Shown piece after piece: positions 26,444-35,532 of a stretch of 64,000 nucleotides of DNA. The DNA is from Pseudomonadota bacterium (GTDB lineage: Bacteria; Chloroflexota; UBA6077; JAJPGT01), in NCBI GenBank assembly GCA_021325655.1, contig JAJPGT010000064.1:1-64000 (forward strand). The letters are read 5' to 3'. Each line of letters starts with the position of its first letter. The first letter of the stretch is position 1. Below the pieces are notes generated by a model. The model searched no databases. It was not told where the DNA came from and worked only from the letters and a program-made list of their open reading frames with translations. The position numbers and the translations under genes are program-made.

Positions 26444-27217
26444 TCAGGGTAGCGTGAGGATCTGGGGGCCGTCTTCGGTAACCGCCACCGTGTGCTCGAA
26501 GTGGGCCGAGAGCGAGCCGTCCAGGGTGACCGCCGTCCAGCCATCCTCCAGGATGCGCACCCCCGGCTGGCCGAGGTTGACCTGCGGCTCGATCGCGATC
26601 ACCATCCCGGGTACGAGCAGCCGGCCCTTGCCCGGCGGGCCGAAGTGCGGCACCTGGGGCGCCTCGTGCATCGAGCGGCCGACGCCGTGGCCAACGAAGT
26701 CGCGCACCACCGAAAGCTTGTTCGCCTCGACGTGCTTCTGGATCGCGTGCGAGATGTCGCCGATCCGATTGCCCGGCCGCGCCTGCTCGATTCCCCGGAA
26801 GAGCGCCTCCTCGGTCACGCGCATCAGCCGCTCCGCCTGTGGGCTGGGCGGGCCGACGGTAAAGCTCGCGGCAGTATCACCCACGTAGCCCCGGTAGCTC
26901 GCCGCCACGTCCACCTTTACCAGGTCGCCCTGTCGCAGCTTGAGCGGCCCCGGGATCCCGTGGACAACCTGATTGTTGACCGAGACGCAGATGTAGCCGG
27001 GAAACCCGAAGTAGCCCTTGGCGGTCGAGACTGCGTCATGGCGCTTCATCAGGTCGGCGGCAATGCGATCCAGCTCGGCCGTCGTCATGCCTGGCCGGGC
27101 CGCTCGCTTCAGTTCCAGGACGATGCCGGCGACGATTCGCCCGGCCTCGCGCATGATCTCGATCTCACGCGGCGACTTCAGCGTGATCGTTTGATCCGGG
27201 GTGGGCTTGAGCTTCAC
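26444..27217 (-). CDS. map: Methionine aminopeptidase, type I
   Basis: 257 aa. The pita-bread fold is plain: VHGIPGPLKLRQGDLVKVDV (first Asp ligand), YVGDTAASFTVG (second Asp), FVGHGVGRSMHEAP with the metal His, VIAIEPQVN and the late Glu in HFEHTVAVTEDG. It removes the initiator Met from new proteins. The N-terminus (KSPREIEIMREAGRIVA) is the standard short type I form with no zinc-finger extension. Divergent from coaE across a 61-bp gap. Confidence 0.96.
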   Translation of the reverse strand: MKLKPTPDQTITLKSPREIEIMREAGRIVAGIVLELKRAARPGMTTAELDRIAADLMKRHDAVSTAKGYFGFPGYICVSVNNQVVHGIPGPLKLRQGDLVKVDVAASYRGYVGDTAASFTVGPPSPQAERLMRVTEEALFRGIEQARPGNRIGDISHAIQKHVEANKLSVVRDFVGHGVGRSMHEAPQVPHFGPPGKGRLLVPGMVIAIEPQVNLGQPGVRILEDGWTAVTLDGSLSAHFEHTVAVTEDGPQILTLP

Positions 27218-27278
27218 GGGGCTCCGGAGCAGAAAAATAGGGCGGACTCGCGTCCCCCCAACGGACTATAACACGGGG

Positions 27279-27908
27279 GTGAAGCGCGCAGCATTGGTTA
27301 TCGGACTCACCGGCAACATCGGTTGCGGCAAGAGCACGGTCGGCGCCATCCTGCAGTCGTTCGGCGCCGCTTATCTCGACGCCGACGCGATCGTCCACCG
27401 CCTGCTCGCCCCGGGCACGCCCACGGCGGCGCGCGTCGTCGCCCAGTTCGACGGCCGTATCACCCGGCCAGATGGGTCGATCGACCGCCGTGCGCTCGGG
27501 GCGATCGTCTTCAACGACCCCGCGGCGCTGCAGACCCTGGAGCAGATCGTGCACCCGGCGGTGCTGGACGAGGTCCACGCCCGCATCGCCCACTCCGAGC
27601 ACGAGGTGCTTGTCGTCGACGCGGTCAAGCTGATCGAGAGCGGGCTCGCCGACGAGGTCGATAGCCTCTGGGTCGTCACCTGCCCCCGCCAGCTCCAGCT
27701 CGAACGGCTGATGCGCGACCGCGGGCTGTCCGCCGAGGAGGCGAACGCCCGTATCGACGCCCAGCCCCCCCAAGAGGAACGGGCACGGCGGGCGGACGTC
27801 GTCATTCACAACGCCGGGACGCGCGAGGAGCTCGTCGCGCGCGTCACCGAGGCCTACCAGCAGACGCGTGCCGCCTGGCGCGCGCGGTGTCAGGAGAATC
27901 GCTCGTGA
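27279..27908 (+). CDS. coaE: Dephospho-CoA kinase
   Basis: 209 aa from GTG 27279. P-loop GLTGNIGCGKSTV near the N-terminus, then the DADAIVHRLLAPGTP segment, the Arg-rich lid (PRQLQLERLMRDRGLSAEEA) and RADVVIHNAGTREEL near the end. It carries out the last step of CoA synthesis, phosphorylating the 3'-OH of dephospho-CoA. Its stop overlaps the next gene's GTG by 4 bp (GTGA), so they are translationally coupled. Confidence 0.95.
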   Translation: MKRAALVIGLTGNIGCGKSTVGAILQSFGAAYLDADAIVHRLLAPGTPTAARVVAQFDGRITRPDGSIDRRALGAIVFNDPAALQTLEQIVHPAVLDEVHARIAHSEHEVLVVDAVKLIESGLADEVDSLWVVTCPRQLQLERLMRDRGLSAEEANARIDAQPPQEERARRADVVIHNAGTREELVARVTEAYQQTRAAWRARCQENRS

Positions 27909-29119
27909 AGGTTCCGTCCAGCCAGCCAGTGACACCCGCGGAGGGTTTCGTCGTCGCGCAGCTCTCCGGAGACCCCTACGAGATCGGGCTCCAGCATGGC
28001 CGCCTGCTCGCCGAGCGGATCCAGCAGATGCGGCGCACGCTCTACCAGGACCTGATCTATCGCCAGGGGCGCGTGTTTGGGGTTGGCTTTACGCTGCTGT
28101 GCCGAGCGATCACCGCGATCATGGAACGGCACATCCAGCCCGAGCTGCGGCAGGAGATGCGCGGGGTCGCGGATGGGGCGGGCGTCGGGTATCGCGACGT
28201 GCTGCTGTTCAACTGCTTCGATGACCTGCTCCACGCGCTCGTCCGGCTGGTGCTGCTCCTGGTACCCCCACCGCTGCGGGCCCGGGTCGGGCTGGCTTGC
28301 TCCTGCTTCGTCGCCCTGGGCGAGCGCACCACCAGCGGGCACATGCTGCTCGGGCGCAATCTGGACTACTACGTGGTAGATGGCGTGCTCGGCGCCGACG
28401 GCATCGTCACCCGCACCATGCAGGAGCAGCTCGTCTGCTTCGTCATCCGGCCCAGCCGCGGCCACGCCTTCGTGTCCATCGGCTGGCCCGGCTGCGTCGG
28501 TGTCGTCACCGGGCTCAACGCGCGCGGCCTCGCCCTGGCCTGCCTCACCTCCGCCGTGCCGGGCCAGACGCCGAATGGCACACCGCTGCCGCTGCTGTAT
28601 CGCGCCCTGCTGCAACGCCATGACACCCTGGAGGCAGTCGAGTGGGGGCTGCGGAAGAGCCGCCGCACCATCGGCAATAACCTGCTGGTCGCTTCGGCGC
28701 GTGACCGGAGCGCGGCCCTGTTCGAGTTCACCCCCTGGCAGGTGCGGCGGGTCGATCCGCAGGATGGGCGGCTGACGACCACCAACCACTTCCAGACGCC
28801 CGAGCTGATCCCCAGCCAGAACGGCTGGGTGATTCCCAACTCGCGGCAACGCCTGAAGCGGCTCAGCGCGCTGTGCGCGCTGGAGGGCCCGCTCGACGTT
28901 GCCCAGGCCCAGCGCGCCCTGCTCGACACCACCCCACCGCCCGATGGCCAGGCCGACCAGTTCGATTGCCTGTACAACCCCGGGACTATCTATAGCGCGG
29001 TGCTCGCCCCGGAGGAGCTCCGCCTCTGGCTGCGCGCCACCGACCGACCCGGTCGCCCGTTCGTCGAACTGGATGTCGCGGAGGCGCTGGGCTCCAGCCG
29101 TCCGGCGGCGGTGGCGTGA
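27905..29119 (+). CDS. C45-family (acyl-CoA:6-APA acyltransferase-like) Ntn hydrolase
   Basis: 404 aa. GTG 27905 follows AGGAG and overlaps the coaE stop; a GTG at 27887 is less likely. The N-terminal part (GDPYEIGLQHGRLLAERIQQM) and the ACSCFVALGERTTSGHMLLGRNLDYY region are typical of the C45 family, with Cys132 as probable autocatalytic nucleophile. Later come NNLLVASARDRSAALFEFTP and TTNHFQTPEL. Members cleave or transfer acyl-amide bonds (penicillin acyltransferase, acid-ceramidase-like enzymes). The substrate is unknown. A membrane-like stretch (LVLLLVPPPL) before the Cys is unusual. Followed 7 bp later by a PHP gene. Confidence 0.83.
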   Translation: MKVPSSQPVTPAEGFVVAQLSGDPYEIGLQHGRLLAERIQQMRRTLYQDLIYRQGRVFGVGFTLLCRAITAIMERHIQPELRQEMRGVADGAGVGYRDVLLFNCFDDLLHALVRLVLLLVPPPLRARVGLACSCFVALGERTTSGHMLLGRNLDYYVVDGVLGADGIVTRTMQEQLVCFVIRPSRGHAFVSIGWPGCVGVVTGLNARGLALACLTSAVPGQTPNGTPLPLLYRALLQRHDTLEAVEWGLRKSRRTIGNNLLVASARDRSAALFEFTPWQVRRVDPQDGRLTTTNHFQTPELIPSQNGWVIPNSRQRLKRLSALCALEGPLDVAQAQRALLDTTPPPDGQADQFDCLYNPGTIYSAVLAPEELRLWLRATDRPGRPFVELDVAEALGSSRPAAVA

Positions 29120-29126
29120 CGGCGCC

Positions 29127-29843
29127 GTGGGGCTGGCCGCGCTGCATGTCCACACCACCTTCAGCGACGGCTCGGCGACCGTGGCCGAGACCCTCGCCGC
29201 CGCCGAGGCGCGGCGGCTGGACGTGGTGGGCTTCACCGACCACGACGACGTCCGCGCCTTCGCGGTGGCGCAACGCTGGAAGGAGCAGCATCCGGCGGCG
29301 CGGGTCGAGCCGCTCTGGGGAGTGGAGCTGACCTGCTTCCCGTTTCGGCACCTGCTGCTCTACAAGCTTGACCCGCCTTACCCGGCCCGCCCACCGCGCC
29401 GCTTCCAATCAGTCCAGTCCGTGCTGCAACTCGCCCGCCGCGAGGGCTTGCTCGTCGTCGCCCCACACGTCGCGACGCCCTGGGTCGGGCTGGGCTCGCG
29501 CGGGCTGGCCCGGCTGGCGGATCAGATCGACGGCTATGAGCTGCTCACCCCGGTGGAAGGTACAGGCTGGCGCCAGCGGCGGCTGCGAGCCCGTGCCCCG
29601 TCCGCCCCCCTGGCGCTCGGCGGCAGCGACGCGCACCACCTGGCCGAGCTGTGCCGGGTGCTGATCGTGTTCCCCGGCCACGGGCTGGCCGGCTTCCGGA
29701 CGGCGCTACGGGAGCGCACCGCGTACCCTATCTGGGCGGATCCGCCCACGCCCATTCCGCCCGGGCAGCACATTCGCCGCCACCTGCGGGCGCTGGTCAC
29801 CCTACCAGTGGAGCAGGCAGCGCGGTCGCTCTGCCGCTGGTGA
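29127..29843 (+). CDS. PHP-domain phosphoesterase-like protein
   Basis: 238 aa from GTG 29127. The metal-binding motifs of the polymerase-and-histidinol-phosphatase fold are in order: ALHVHTTFSDG (H-x-H), VVGFTDHDD, WGVELTC, VAPHVATPWVG and GGSDAHH. Members hydrolyse small phosphate esters such as nucleoside 3',5'-bisphosphates; the substrate here is unknown. It probably shares a transcript with coaE and the C45 hydrolase and converges on uvrC with only 6 bp between stops. Confidence 0.87.
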   Translation: MGLAALHVHTTFSDGSATVAETLAAAEARRLDVVGFTDHDDVRAFAVAQRWKEQHPAARVEPLWGVELTCFPFRHLLLYKLDPPYPARPPRRFQSVQSVLQLARREGLLVVAPHVATPWVGLGSRGLARLADQIDGYELLTPVEGTGWRQRRLRARAPSAPLALGGSDAHHLAELCRVLIVFPGHGLAGFRTALRERTAYPIWADPPTPIPPGQHIRRHLRALVTLPVEQAARSLCRW

Positions 29844-29849
29844 CCGAGG

Positions 29850-31745
29850 TCACGCCAGTGCGGCGTGGACAGCCTGGGCGACTGCGCGGGTCATCCCGGG
29901 CAGCGTCGCCAGCTCCTCCACGCTTGCCTCGCGGATCCCCTTGAGGGAGCCAAAGCGGCGCAGTAGCGCCCGCTTGCGCTTCGGCCCGATCCCCGGCACC
30001 GCGTCGAGCGCCGAGCCGAGCCCACGTTTGCCGCGCACCGTGCGATGGTAGGTCACCGCGAAGCGGTGCGCCTCGTCCCGCACCCGCTGCACCAGGAACA
30101 GCGCCGGCGAGGCGCGCGGGAGGAAGACCCCGAATGAGCGCGCCTGCTGCCTCTGCTCGTCCGGGACGAACAGGATCTCCTCCTCCTTGGCCAGCCCGGC
30201 GAGCGGCACGTCGCGTACGCCGAGCTCCTGGAGCACCTGCAGAGCGGCGTTGAGCTGCCCCTTGCCGCCATCGACGATCAGCAGGTCGGGCAGCCGGGTC
30301 CAGCCGCCCGACGGCTCTTCCGAGGTCGCGCCGGCGCCCCCGGGGGTCACCGCGCGCCGCAGCCGCCGGCGCAGTACCTCCTGCATCATGCTGAAGTCGT
30401 CCGCCTGGTGGACCGTCTTGATCTGGAAGCGCTTGTAGTCCGACCGCTTGGGCTGGCCGTCCTCGAACACCACCATGCTGCCGACGGCGCTGGTCCCCTG
30501 GATGTTCGAGATGTCGTAGCACTCGATCCGGCGCGGCAGCCGCGGCAGCCCAAGCTGCTCCTGGAGCGTCGCCAGCGCCCCGTGGACCTGGGCGCTGGTG
30601 GCGAGCCACTCGGCCTGAACCCGCTCCAGCGTCGCCCGGGCGTTCTCGCTTGCCAGCCGCACCATGTGTAGCCGTTGCCCACGCCGCGGCACCACCAGGC
30701 GCACCCGCCCACCGCGCCGCTGCCGGAGCCAGGCTTCGACCGTCTCGGCGTCCGGAATCTCCCCCGGCAGGACGACTTCCGCGGGTACTTCCGCCGCCTG
30801 GGCGTAGAATTGCTTCACGAAGGCGCCCAGCAGCTCGGCCTCGGAGTCGCCCTCGCTCCCCTCCAGCGGGAAGCTGGATTCGCGCACCAGCCGCCCGCCG
30901 CGGATCAGCAGCACCTGCCCGCACGCCAGCGCGCCGTCCCGCGCCAGCCCCAGAATGTCCTCGTCCACGCGGGCGCTATAGATCTCGCGCTGGGCCGCGA
31001 CCACCTCGCGGGCGGCGCTGAGCCGATTGCGCAGGTCGGCGGCGCGCTCGAAGTTGAGCTGCTCGGCGGCTTCGAGCATGTCCCGCTCGAGCGTCTCCAG
31101 GACTTCCGGCGAGCGTCCCTCCAGGAAGCGGAGCAGGCCGCGGGTGATCTCTCGATACTCTGGTTCGGAGATCGCCCCGGCGCAGGGGCCGGGGCAGAGC
31201 TTGCGCGGGAAGTAGCGATAATCGTTGCACGGCTTCAGCTCCCGGCCGTCCTCCGGCGGGTGGTTGCACCAGGGGAAGATCCAGCGCAGCGCGCGCAGCG
31301 TCTCCCGCACCTTGGTTGCGCTGGGGAACGGGCCGAAGTAGCGGGCGCCGTCGTTCGTCATCCGCCGCTCCAGGGTCGGGCGCGGCCAGCGCTCCTTCTC
31401 CCCGACCCGGATGTACAGGAAGTGCTTGTCGTCCTTGAGCTTGGTGTTGAACGGTGGCTGCTCGGACTTGACCAGGTCCGATTCCCAGATCAGCGCCTGG
31501 ACCAGCGACTCGGCGACGACCCACTCGACATCCGCGGCGCGGGCGACCATCGCCTGGATCTTCTCCGAGTGGCTGGCCGAGTCGTGGAAGTAGGAACGGA
31601 CGCGATTGCGGAGCGACTCCGCGACGCCAACGTACAGCAGCCGCCCCTGGGCGTCCTTCCACTTGTAAACGCCGGGCTTGTCGGGAAGCTGCGCCAGGCG
31701 CAGTGCGAAGTGCGCGAGGCGGGAATCGGGTGGTGTATCGGTCAT
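29850..31745 (-). CDS. uvrC: Excinuclease ABC subunit C
   Basis: 631 aa from ATG 31745. The GIY-YIG nuclease domain comes first (KPGVYKWKDAQGRLLYVGVA), followed by the Cys-rich insert (PWCNHPPEDGRELKPCNDYR), the UVR motif LERDMLEAAEQLNFERAADL near residue 220, the RNase H-like second nuclease (RIECYDISNIQGTSAVGSMV and LLIVDGGKGQLNA), and C-terminal helix-hairpin-helices (ALDAVPGIGPKRKRALLRRF). It cuts both sides of a lesion in nucleotide excision repair with UvrAB. The long open frame upstream of 31745 does not read like protein. Confidence 0.96.
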   Translation of the reverse strand: MTDTPPDSRLAHFALRLAQLPDKPGVYKWKDAQGRLLYVGVAESLRNRVRSYFHDSASHSEKIQAMVARAADVEWVVAESLVQALIWESDLVKSEQPPFNTKLKDDKHFLYIRVGEKERWPRPTLERRMTNDGARYFGPFPSATKVRETLRALRWIFPWCNHPPEDGRELKPCNDYRYFPRKLCPGPCAGAISEPEYREITRGLLRFLEGRSPEVLETLERDMLEAAEQLNFERAADLRNRLSAAREVVAAQREIYSARVDEDILGLARDGALACGQVLLIRGGRLVRESSFPLEGSEGDSEAELLGAFVKQFYAQAAEVPAEVVLPGEIPDAETVEAWLRQRRGGRVRLVVPRRGQRLHMVRLASENARATLERVQAEWLATSAQVHGALATLQEQLGLPRLPRRIECYDISNIQGTSAVGSMVVFEDGQPKRSDYKRFQIKTVHQADDFSMMQEVLRRRLRRAVTPGGAGATSEEPSGGWTRLPDLLIVDGGKGQLNAALQVLQELGVRDVPLAGLAKEEEILFVPDEQRQQARSFGVFLPRASPALFLVQRVRDEAHRFAVTYHRTVRGKRGLGSALDAVPGIGPKRKRALLRRFGSLKGIREASVEELATLPGMTRAVAQAVHAALA

Positions 31746-31985
31746 GCAGCAGGCAGCACCGCTCGCGAGGCGCAGGCCCGCGCCCTCGCGACCCAAGAAC
31801 AGTATGGCGCGCCTCCCGCGGCGCGCGCACGGAACATGGCGCCTTGCACGCTGAGGGCCGAGTCGCCCGATCCAGTCGTCCCGCTCGCTGCGGCGTCGCG
31901 CTGCGCGCGGACCTGCGCGGTGGCGCAGCCGGCCAGGGCATCGACGGCTGAGCGAGGTGCCGCTATCCTGGGAGCACGAGGTGAC

Positions 31986-33908
31986 ATGAGTATGCCAACG
32001 CCATCTCAGCCTTCGTCGGGCATGAGTCGCCGTCGCTTCCTCGCCAGCTCCGCCCGCGCGGGGCTCGGGCTGGGCGCCCTGGGTCTGGCGTTGCACCTGC
32101 CCCTGGCGCCGCGAGCGGTGGCGCAGAGTGCTGGCCGCAAGGTGCTGCTCGAGGACCTGCGCGATGCTGCCGCGCTGGCTGCTGCGAGCGTGCCGGGCGA
32201 CCAGGGCGCGGTCTCGCGGGTGCTGGCGGCGAGCAGCCCGTTCACGCACGTTGGGCTGCACTGGGAGGGCGCGCCCGACGTGCCGGTCGAGGTCCAGACC
32301 AGCCAGGACGGGCAGGCGTGGACGCCCTGGCGGCGGGTGGTGGTCGAGGCGCGTCCCGGCGACACACCTCGCGCCGCCGAGACGTTCTCGGCACTCGTTG
32401 AGGCGCCGCGGCACCGCTTCGTCCGCTACCGGCTCGGCTCGACCAGCGCCCCGCTCGGCGCGGTCACCGCTACCTGCCTGAACAGCCTGGACGGTCCGCG
32501 GCTCGACAGCGCTCCGGCTGTGGGCGCCCGCCTTGGGATCGCGGAGGCGCTGGCAGGCGGGGAGGACTTCCGGACCGGGATCATCACCCGCGAGCAGTGG
32601 GGCGCGGACGAGTCGATCCGCTTCGGCCCCAACGGCCAGGAGACCTGGATTCGGGCCTACGTCGCGCCGCGCCTGGTGACCGTCCATCACACCGCCACGG
32701 ACAACACGTACACCGACGCCGCGGCGGTGGTGCGCGCAATCTACGCCTACCACACCATTACCCAGGGCTGGGGGGACATCGGCTATCACGCGCTCATCGA
32801 CCGCGACGGCCACATCTACGAGGGGCGGCGGGGGCGCGACGTGGACCCCTACGGCCAGCTCCCGCGGGACGTCCTGTCGTACGGCGTGGTCGCCGGCCAT
32901 GCCCGCGGCTACAACTACGGCTCCGCCGGAGTAGCGCTGATCGGCAACTTCCAGGAGGCCGAGCCGTCTGAGGCGATGCTACAGCGGCTGGAGGACCTGC
33001 TACTGTACCTGCTCGGCCGCTACCAGATCGACCCGCGTGGCACGCTCGACTTCGCCCGCTCCTCGCGCCTCTGGCGCTACGACCTGCCGGCGCTGCCCGG
33101 CCATCGGGATTGCAACGTCACTGAGTGTCCGGGCGACCACGTCTACGCGCGCCTGGGCGAGCTGCGCCAGCGCCTGGCGGTCCGGCTTGGCGGCGGCGAG
33201 GACTCGGCCACGGCCATTACCGAAGCCCCGGCCGGGCGCAACCTCTGGCCCGGCGCCACGACCGTCGCCTCGTATACCTGGAGCGGCCGGGCGCCGTTCG
33301 ACTGCGTCTACGAAGGCTTCTACCAGGCGCCCGGACAGGACCCGGCCGACAACCTCCTCGGTTACGACGCGCTGGCGATGCCCCAACACATCGTCACCCC
33401 GCAGCGCGGCGTCGCGTTCAAGCTCCAGCGGCCCGGCCAGTACACCCTGCACCTGCGCCCGAACGATCGTCCCTTTGCCGACCGCCACACGGTAATGGTC
33501 GAGCCGGCGGTGGTCGTGGACGACGCCGACCCGGGGGCCGAGCGCGACGGGGATTGGACCCGCTCGGCGGAGGTCCACGAGTTCTACGGCTCCGGCTACA
33601 AGCTGGCCCCCGCGGGCAGCGAGGCCCGCTTCCGCTGGACGCTGGCGCCGCCCGAGGCCGGCCGCTACAGCGTCCAGGCCTGCTGGGCCTCGGGCACGGA
33701 TCGCTCCAAGACCGCCACCTACCGCTTCGGCGTCGCCGGCGCGAGCAGCCAGACCGCGACGGTGGACCAGACGACGCGCGGCGAGACCTGGGTGGAGCTG
33801 GGCACGCTGGACCTGGCGGCCGGGCAGTCCTGCCAGGTAGAGCTCGTCGCCGCCAAGGACGGCTCCGTCGTCGCTGACGCGGTGCGACTATTGCGGCTGG
33901 CAGGGTAA
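31986..33908 (+). CDS. Tat-exported N-acetylmuramoyl-L-alanine amidase (PGRP type) with golvesin-like C-terminus
   Basis: 640 aa from ATG 31986 (GGGAGC and GAGGTG upstream). A twin-arginine signal SRRRFLASSARAGLGLGAL opens the protein. After a variable domain (about 40-190), the amidase/PGRP fold has WGADESI, VTVHHTATDNTY (Zn His), GWGDIGYHALID, VALIGNF and PGHRDCNVTECPG (His and Cys ligands). Residues about 525-640 resemble the golvesin C-terminal domain (GRYSVQACWASGTDRSKTAT and DAVRLL). It probably cleaves peptidoglycan stem peptides outside the membrane. It diverges from uvrC and precedes murE by 38 bp. Confidence 0.88.
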   Translation: MSMPTPSQPSSGMSRRRFLASSARAGLGLGALGLALHLPLAPRAVAQSAGRKVLLEDLRDAAALAAASVPGDQGAVSRVLAASSPFTHVGLHWEGAPDVPVEVQTSQDGQAWTPWRRVVVEARPGDTPRAAETFSALVEAPRHRFVRYRLGSTSAPLGAVTATCLNSLDGPRLDSAPAVGARLGIAEALAGGEDFRTGIITREQWGADESIRFGPNGQETWIRAYVAPRLVTVHHTATDNTYTDAAAVVRAIYAYHTITQGWGDIGYHALIDRDGHIYEGRRGRDVDPYGQLPRDVLSYGVVAGHARGYNYGSAGVALIGNFQEAEPSEAMLQRLEDLLLYLLGRYQIDPRGTLDFARSSRLWRYDLPALPGHRDCNVTECPGDHVYARLGELRQRLAVRLGGGEDSATAITEAPAGRNLWPGATTVASYTWSGRAPFDCVYEGFYQAPGQDPADNLLGYDALAMPQHIVTPQRGVAFKLQRPGQYTLHLRPNDRPFADRHTVMVEPAVVVDDADPGAERDGDWTRSAEVHEFYGSGYKLAPAGSEARFRWTLAPPEAGRYSVQACWASGTDRSKTATYRFGVAGASSQTATVDQTTRGETWVELGTLDLAAGQSCQVELVAAKDGSVVADAVRLLRLAG

Positions 33909-33946
33909 GGTACGCTACCAGACAGCCAGCTCCTTCGCGTGCCCCA

Positions 33947-35446
33947 ATGCCAGACCCGATGCCGCTCCAAGCACTCATTACAGAAACGCCGGCCGCCCGG
34001 CTCGCCGCCGGCCGCGGCGACCGGCTCGTCCATGCCATCTGCTACGACTCGCGCCGGGCGCAGCCCGGCAGTCTGTTCGTCGCCCTGCCCGGCCAGCGCA
34101 CCGACGGTCGGCGCTTCATCCCCGACGCCCTCGCCCGCGGTGTGGTGGCCGTGGTCGCGGAGACCCCGCCCGAGCGGCCGGTCGACGCCGCCTGGGTAGT
34201 GGTGCCCAGCGCCCGCGCCGCGCTCGCCGACCTCGCCGCCGCCTTCTACCGGCACCCGAGCCGGGCGCTGCGGGTCGTCGGTGTTACGGGCACGGACGGC
34301 AAGACGACCGTCACTCGGCTAGCCGCCGAAATCCTCGAGCGCGCCGGCTTCACCACCGGCTGGCTGAGCACCGTCGACGTCAAGATCGGCCCGGCGGTGC
34401 GCAAGAACCGCACGGGCCACACGACTCCCGAGGCGCCCGAGGTGCAGGCGCTCCTGGCGGAGATGCGCGCCGCGGGCGTCCAGGTGGCAGTGGTGGAGGC
34501 CTCATCCCACGCCCTGGCCCAGGACCGGGTCCGCGGCTGCCACTTCGAGATCGGCATCTTCACGAATCTCGCCCCCGAGCACCTCAACTTCCACGGCAGC
34601 CCGGAGGCGTACCGCGCCGCCAAAGGGCGGCTGTTCCAGATGCCCGGGCTGCGCTACGCAGTGTTGAACGCCGACGACCCAGCCTCGGCCGTCTTCGCGG
34701 CGCAGACCTCAGCGCAGGTGCGGACCTACGGGCTGGGCCGCCCGGCCGACCTCGTCGCCGAGCAGATCGAGCTGCTCCCAGACGGCGCGCGCTTCACCCT
34801 CCGCTGGCGCGATGGCGCCGCGCCGCCCATGCGGCTGGAGACCCGCTTCCCGGGCCGCTTCAACGTCGCCAACTGGCTCGCAGCGGCACTCGCGGCGCGG
34901 CTGCTCGGCGCCTCCGACGAGGCGCTGCGACGCGCCGCGAGGGAGGTCGCGCCGCCACCGGGTCGGCTCCAGCCGGTGGAGGCCGGCCAACCGTTCCGGG
35001 TCGTGGTCGACTTCGCCCACACGCCGCAGGCGCTGGCCACCGCGCTTCAGGCGCTGCGGCCACACACCCCCGGCCGGCTACTGGTCGCCTTCGGCCACGC
35101 TGGCGAGCGCGACCCGGCAAACCGGCCGGCGATGGGCGCGGCCGCGGCCCGCTATGCCGACTACTTCGTCATTACGACCGACGACCCGGTAGACGAGGAC
35201 CCGGCGGAGATCGCCCGCGCAGTCGCCCAGGGCGCAGCAGCGCTGGGGGTGCAGGAGGGGCGCGACTTCGCCATTGTGCTGGATCGGCGCGAGGCCTTCC
35301 GCCACCTGTTCGCGCTCGCCCGGCCGGGCGACTGCGTGCTGCTGGCCGGCCGCGGGCACGAGGAGGTTATGCCGACCCGCGGCGAGGACGTGCCATTCGA
35401 TGACGTCGAGGTTGCGCGAGAGCTGCTGGCCGCGGACAACCGCTGA
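33947..35446 (+). CDS. murE: UDP-N-acetylmuramoyl-tripeptide synthetase (MurE family)
   Basis: 499 aa. Mur ligase fold: N-terminal UDP-binding domain with CYDSRRAQPGSLFVALPGQR, ATP-binding VGVTGTDGKTTVTRL near residue 115, VVEASSHALAQDRV, FTNLAPEHLNFHGS, and the C-terminal domain with VVVDFAHTPQAL. It adds the third stem residue to UDP-MurNAc-dipeptide. The specificity motif reads TDDPVDE (residues 411-417) where diaminopimelate enzymes have DNPR, so lysine or ornithine is more likely as substrate. Start at 33947 or the ATG four codons later. Confidence 0.93.
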   Translation: MPDPMPLQALITETPAARLAAGRGDRLVHAICYDSRRAQPGSLFVALPGQRTDGRRFIPDALARGVVAVVAETPPERPVDAAWVVVPSARAALADLAAAFYRHPSRALRVVGVTGTDGKTTVTRLAAEILERAGFTTGWLSTVDVKIGPAVRKNRTGHTTPEAPEVQALLAEMRAAGVQVAVVEASSHALAQDRVRGCHFEIGIFTNLAPEHLNFHGSPEAYRAAKGRLFQMPGLRYAVLNADDPASAVFAAQTSAQVRTYGLGRPADLVAEQIELLPDGARFTLRWRDGAAPPMRLETRFPGRFNVANWLAAALAARLLGASDEALRRAAREVAPPPGRLQPVEAGQPFRVVVDFAHTPQALATALQALRPHTPGRLLVAFGHAGERDPANRPAMGAAAARYADYFVITTDDPVDEDPAEIARAVAQGAAALGVQEGRDFAIVLDRREAFRHLFALARPGDCVLLAGRGHEEVMPTRGEDVPFDDVEVARELLAADNR

Positions 35447-35532
35447 GCCAGCGCGCAGCCATCCAGGTGAGCCATTCCCCTGGTATAGTGCTTGCAACCG
35501 CTGTCTTTGCTCCACTGCTCCCGGGGGTCCCG

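Noticed and set aside
31746..32900. N-terminal extension of uvrC
   Set aside because: The frame stays open upstream of ATG 31745, but the GIY-YIG domain starts right after that ATG and the extension is antisense to the amidase gene.
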